From assembly GCF_022059845.1 (NCBI RefSeq), contig NZ_CP091851.1, positions 3,410,001-3,474,000 of the forward strand: a stretch of DNA of 64,000 nucleotides. Reading direction: 5' to 3'. The position numbers were made by a program, and so were the translations under genes. This stretch comes from Terrirubrum flagellatum. GTDB lineage: Bacteria; Pseudomonadota; Alphaproteobacteria; Rhizobiales; Beijerinckiaceae. The notes beneath the pieces were generated by a model. It saw only the letters and a list, made by a program, of their open reading frames with translations, did no database searches and was not told the DNA's origin. Positions 63,966-64,000 of the stretch are shown here, piece by piece. Numbering within the stretch: position 1 is the first letter of the stretch; every line of letters starts with the position of its first letter.

Positions 63966-64000
63966 CCGTCTCGCGTCAGAGCGCGCAGCTTTTCCGTATC

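Noticed and set aside
63976-64000. Possible C-terminal codons and TGA of a binding-protein gene at the right edge
   Set aside because: Only seven codons are visible and another frame also reaches a stop at the permease start, so I do not annotate it as a gene.

Overview
The window is a 64 kb stretch of GC-rich (about 60-63 percent by eye) alphaproteobacterial DNA. Gene families and style (DUF2938, long proteobacterial IorA/IorB, family-5 binding proteins with twin-arginine signals, uronate dehydrogenase beside glucarate dehydratase) suggest a soil or plant-associated member of the Hyphomicrobiales (Rhizobiales). I cannot name a genus. There are no rRNA, tRNA, CRISPR, phage or insertion-sequence features that I can see. 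Coding density is very high and no gene-free stretch exceeds about 200 bases.

Layout. (1) 1-13 kb, acid-sugar/uronate catabolism: a leftward operon encodes an IclR regulator fused to an SMP-30-like domain, a uronate dehydrogenase and a glucarate dehydratase (cut by the window edge). A rightward operon encodes an aldose 1-epimerase, a family-5 binding protein, two permeases, a double ATPase and two more enolase-superfamily dehydratases. (2) 13-17.8 kb: a frameshifted ChaC gene, a DUF2938 membrane protein, an FAD-linked oxidase with a creatininase-family hydrolase, and an aldo/keto reductase. (3) 18-26 kb: two M20 peptidase paralogues facing each other around an orphan binding protein, the second being the last gene of a PotDBCA-type ABC operon. 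(4) 26-29.6 kb, purine salvage: nucleoside hydrolase, adenine deaminase, and an OsmC-fold protein lacking its cysteines. (5) 29.7-46.8 kb, the most unusual part: an aminotransferase diverges from a GntR regulator followed by about 15 kb of co-directional genes for a RutA-like flavin monooxygenase, flavin reductase, HpaI-type aldolase, FAD-linked 2-hydroxyacid dehydrogenase, cyclase-family hydrolase, IorA/IorB, a complete peptide-type ABC transporter and an ArgE-like M20 deacylase. (6) 46.8-52.2 kb: a LysR regulator, a DUF3830 protein and a second PotDBCA-type transporter. (7) 52.2-58.5 kb: a seven-gene leftward operon with an SsuABC-type transporter, FAD oxidoreductase, class III CoA-transferase, enoyl-CoA hydratase and 7Fe ferredoxin, with a divergent LysR gene and a RidA gene. 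(8) 60.2-64 kb: DppBCDF-type transporter genes whose binding protein should lie just outside the window.

How it fits together. Nearly everything is scavenging of organic acids, sugars, peptides or amino-acid derivatives: at least six ABC importers plus one orphan binding protein sit next to the enzymes that would first attack each substrate, and local IclR, GntR and LysR regulators sit at divergent promoters. The window looks like a catabolic archipelago rather than a core region. The best candidate for an undescribed system is the 29.7-46.8 kb block, which combines transamination, 2-oxoacid:ferredoxin oxidoreduction, flavin-peroxide monooxygenation, hydrolysis and retro-aldol cleavage with its own importer; its substrate cannot be read from the sequence. 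A second candidate is the IclR/SMP-30 fusion, whose propeller appears to have lost all three metal ligands and may be a sensor.
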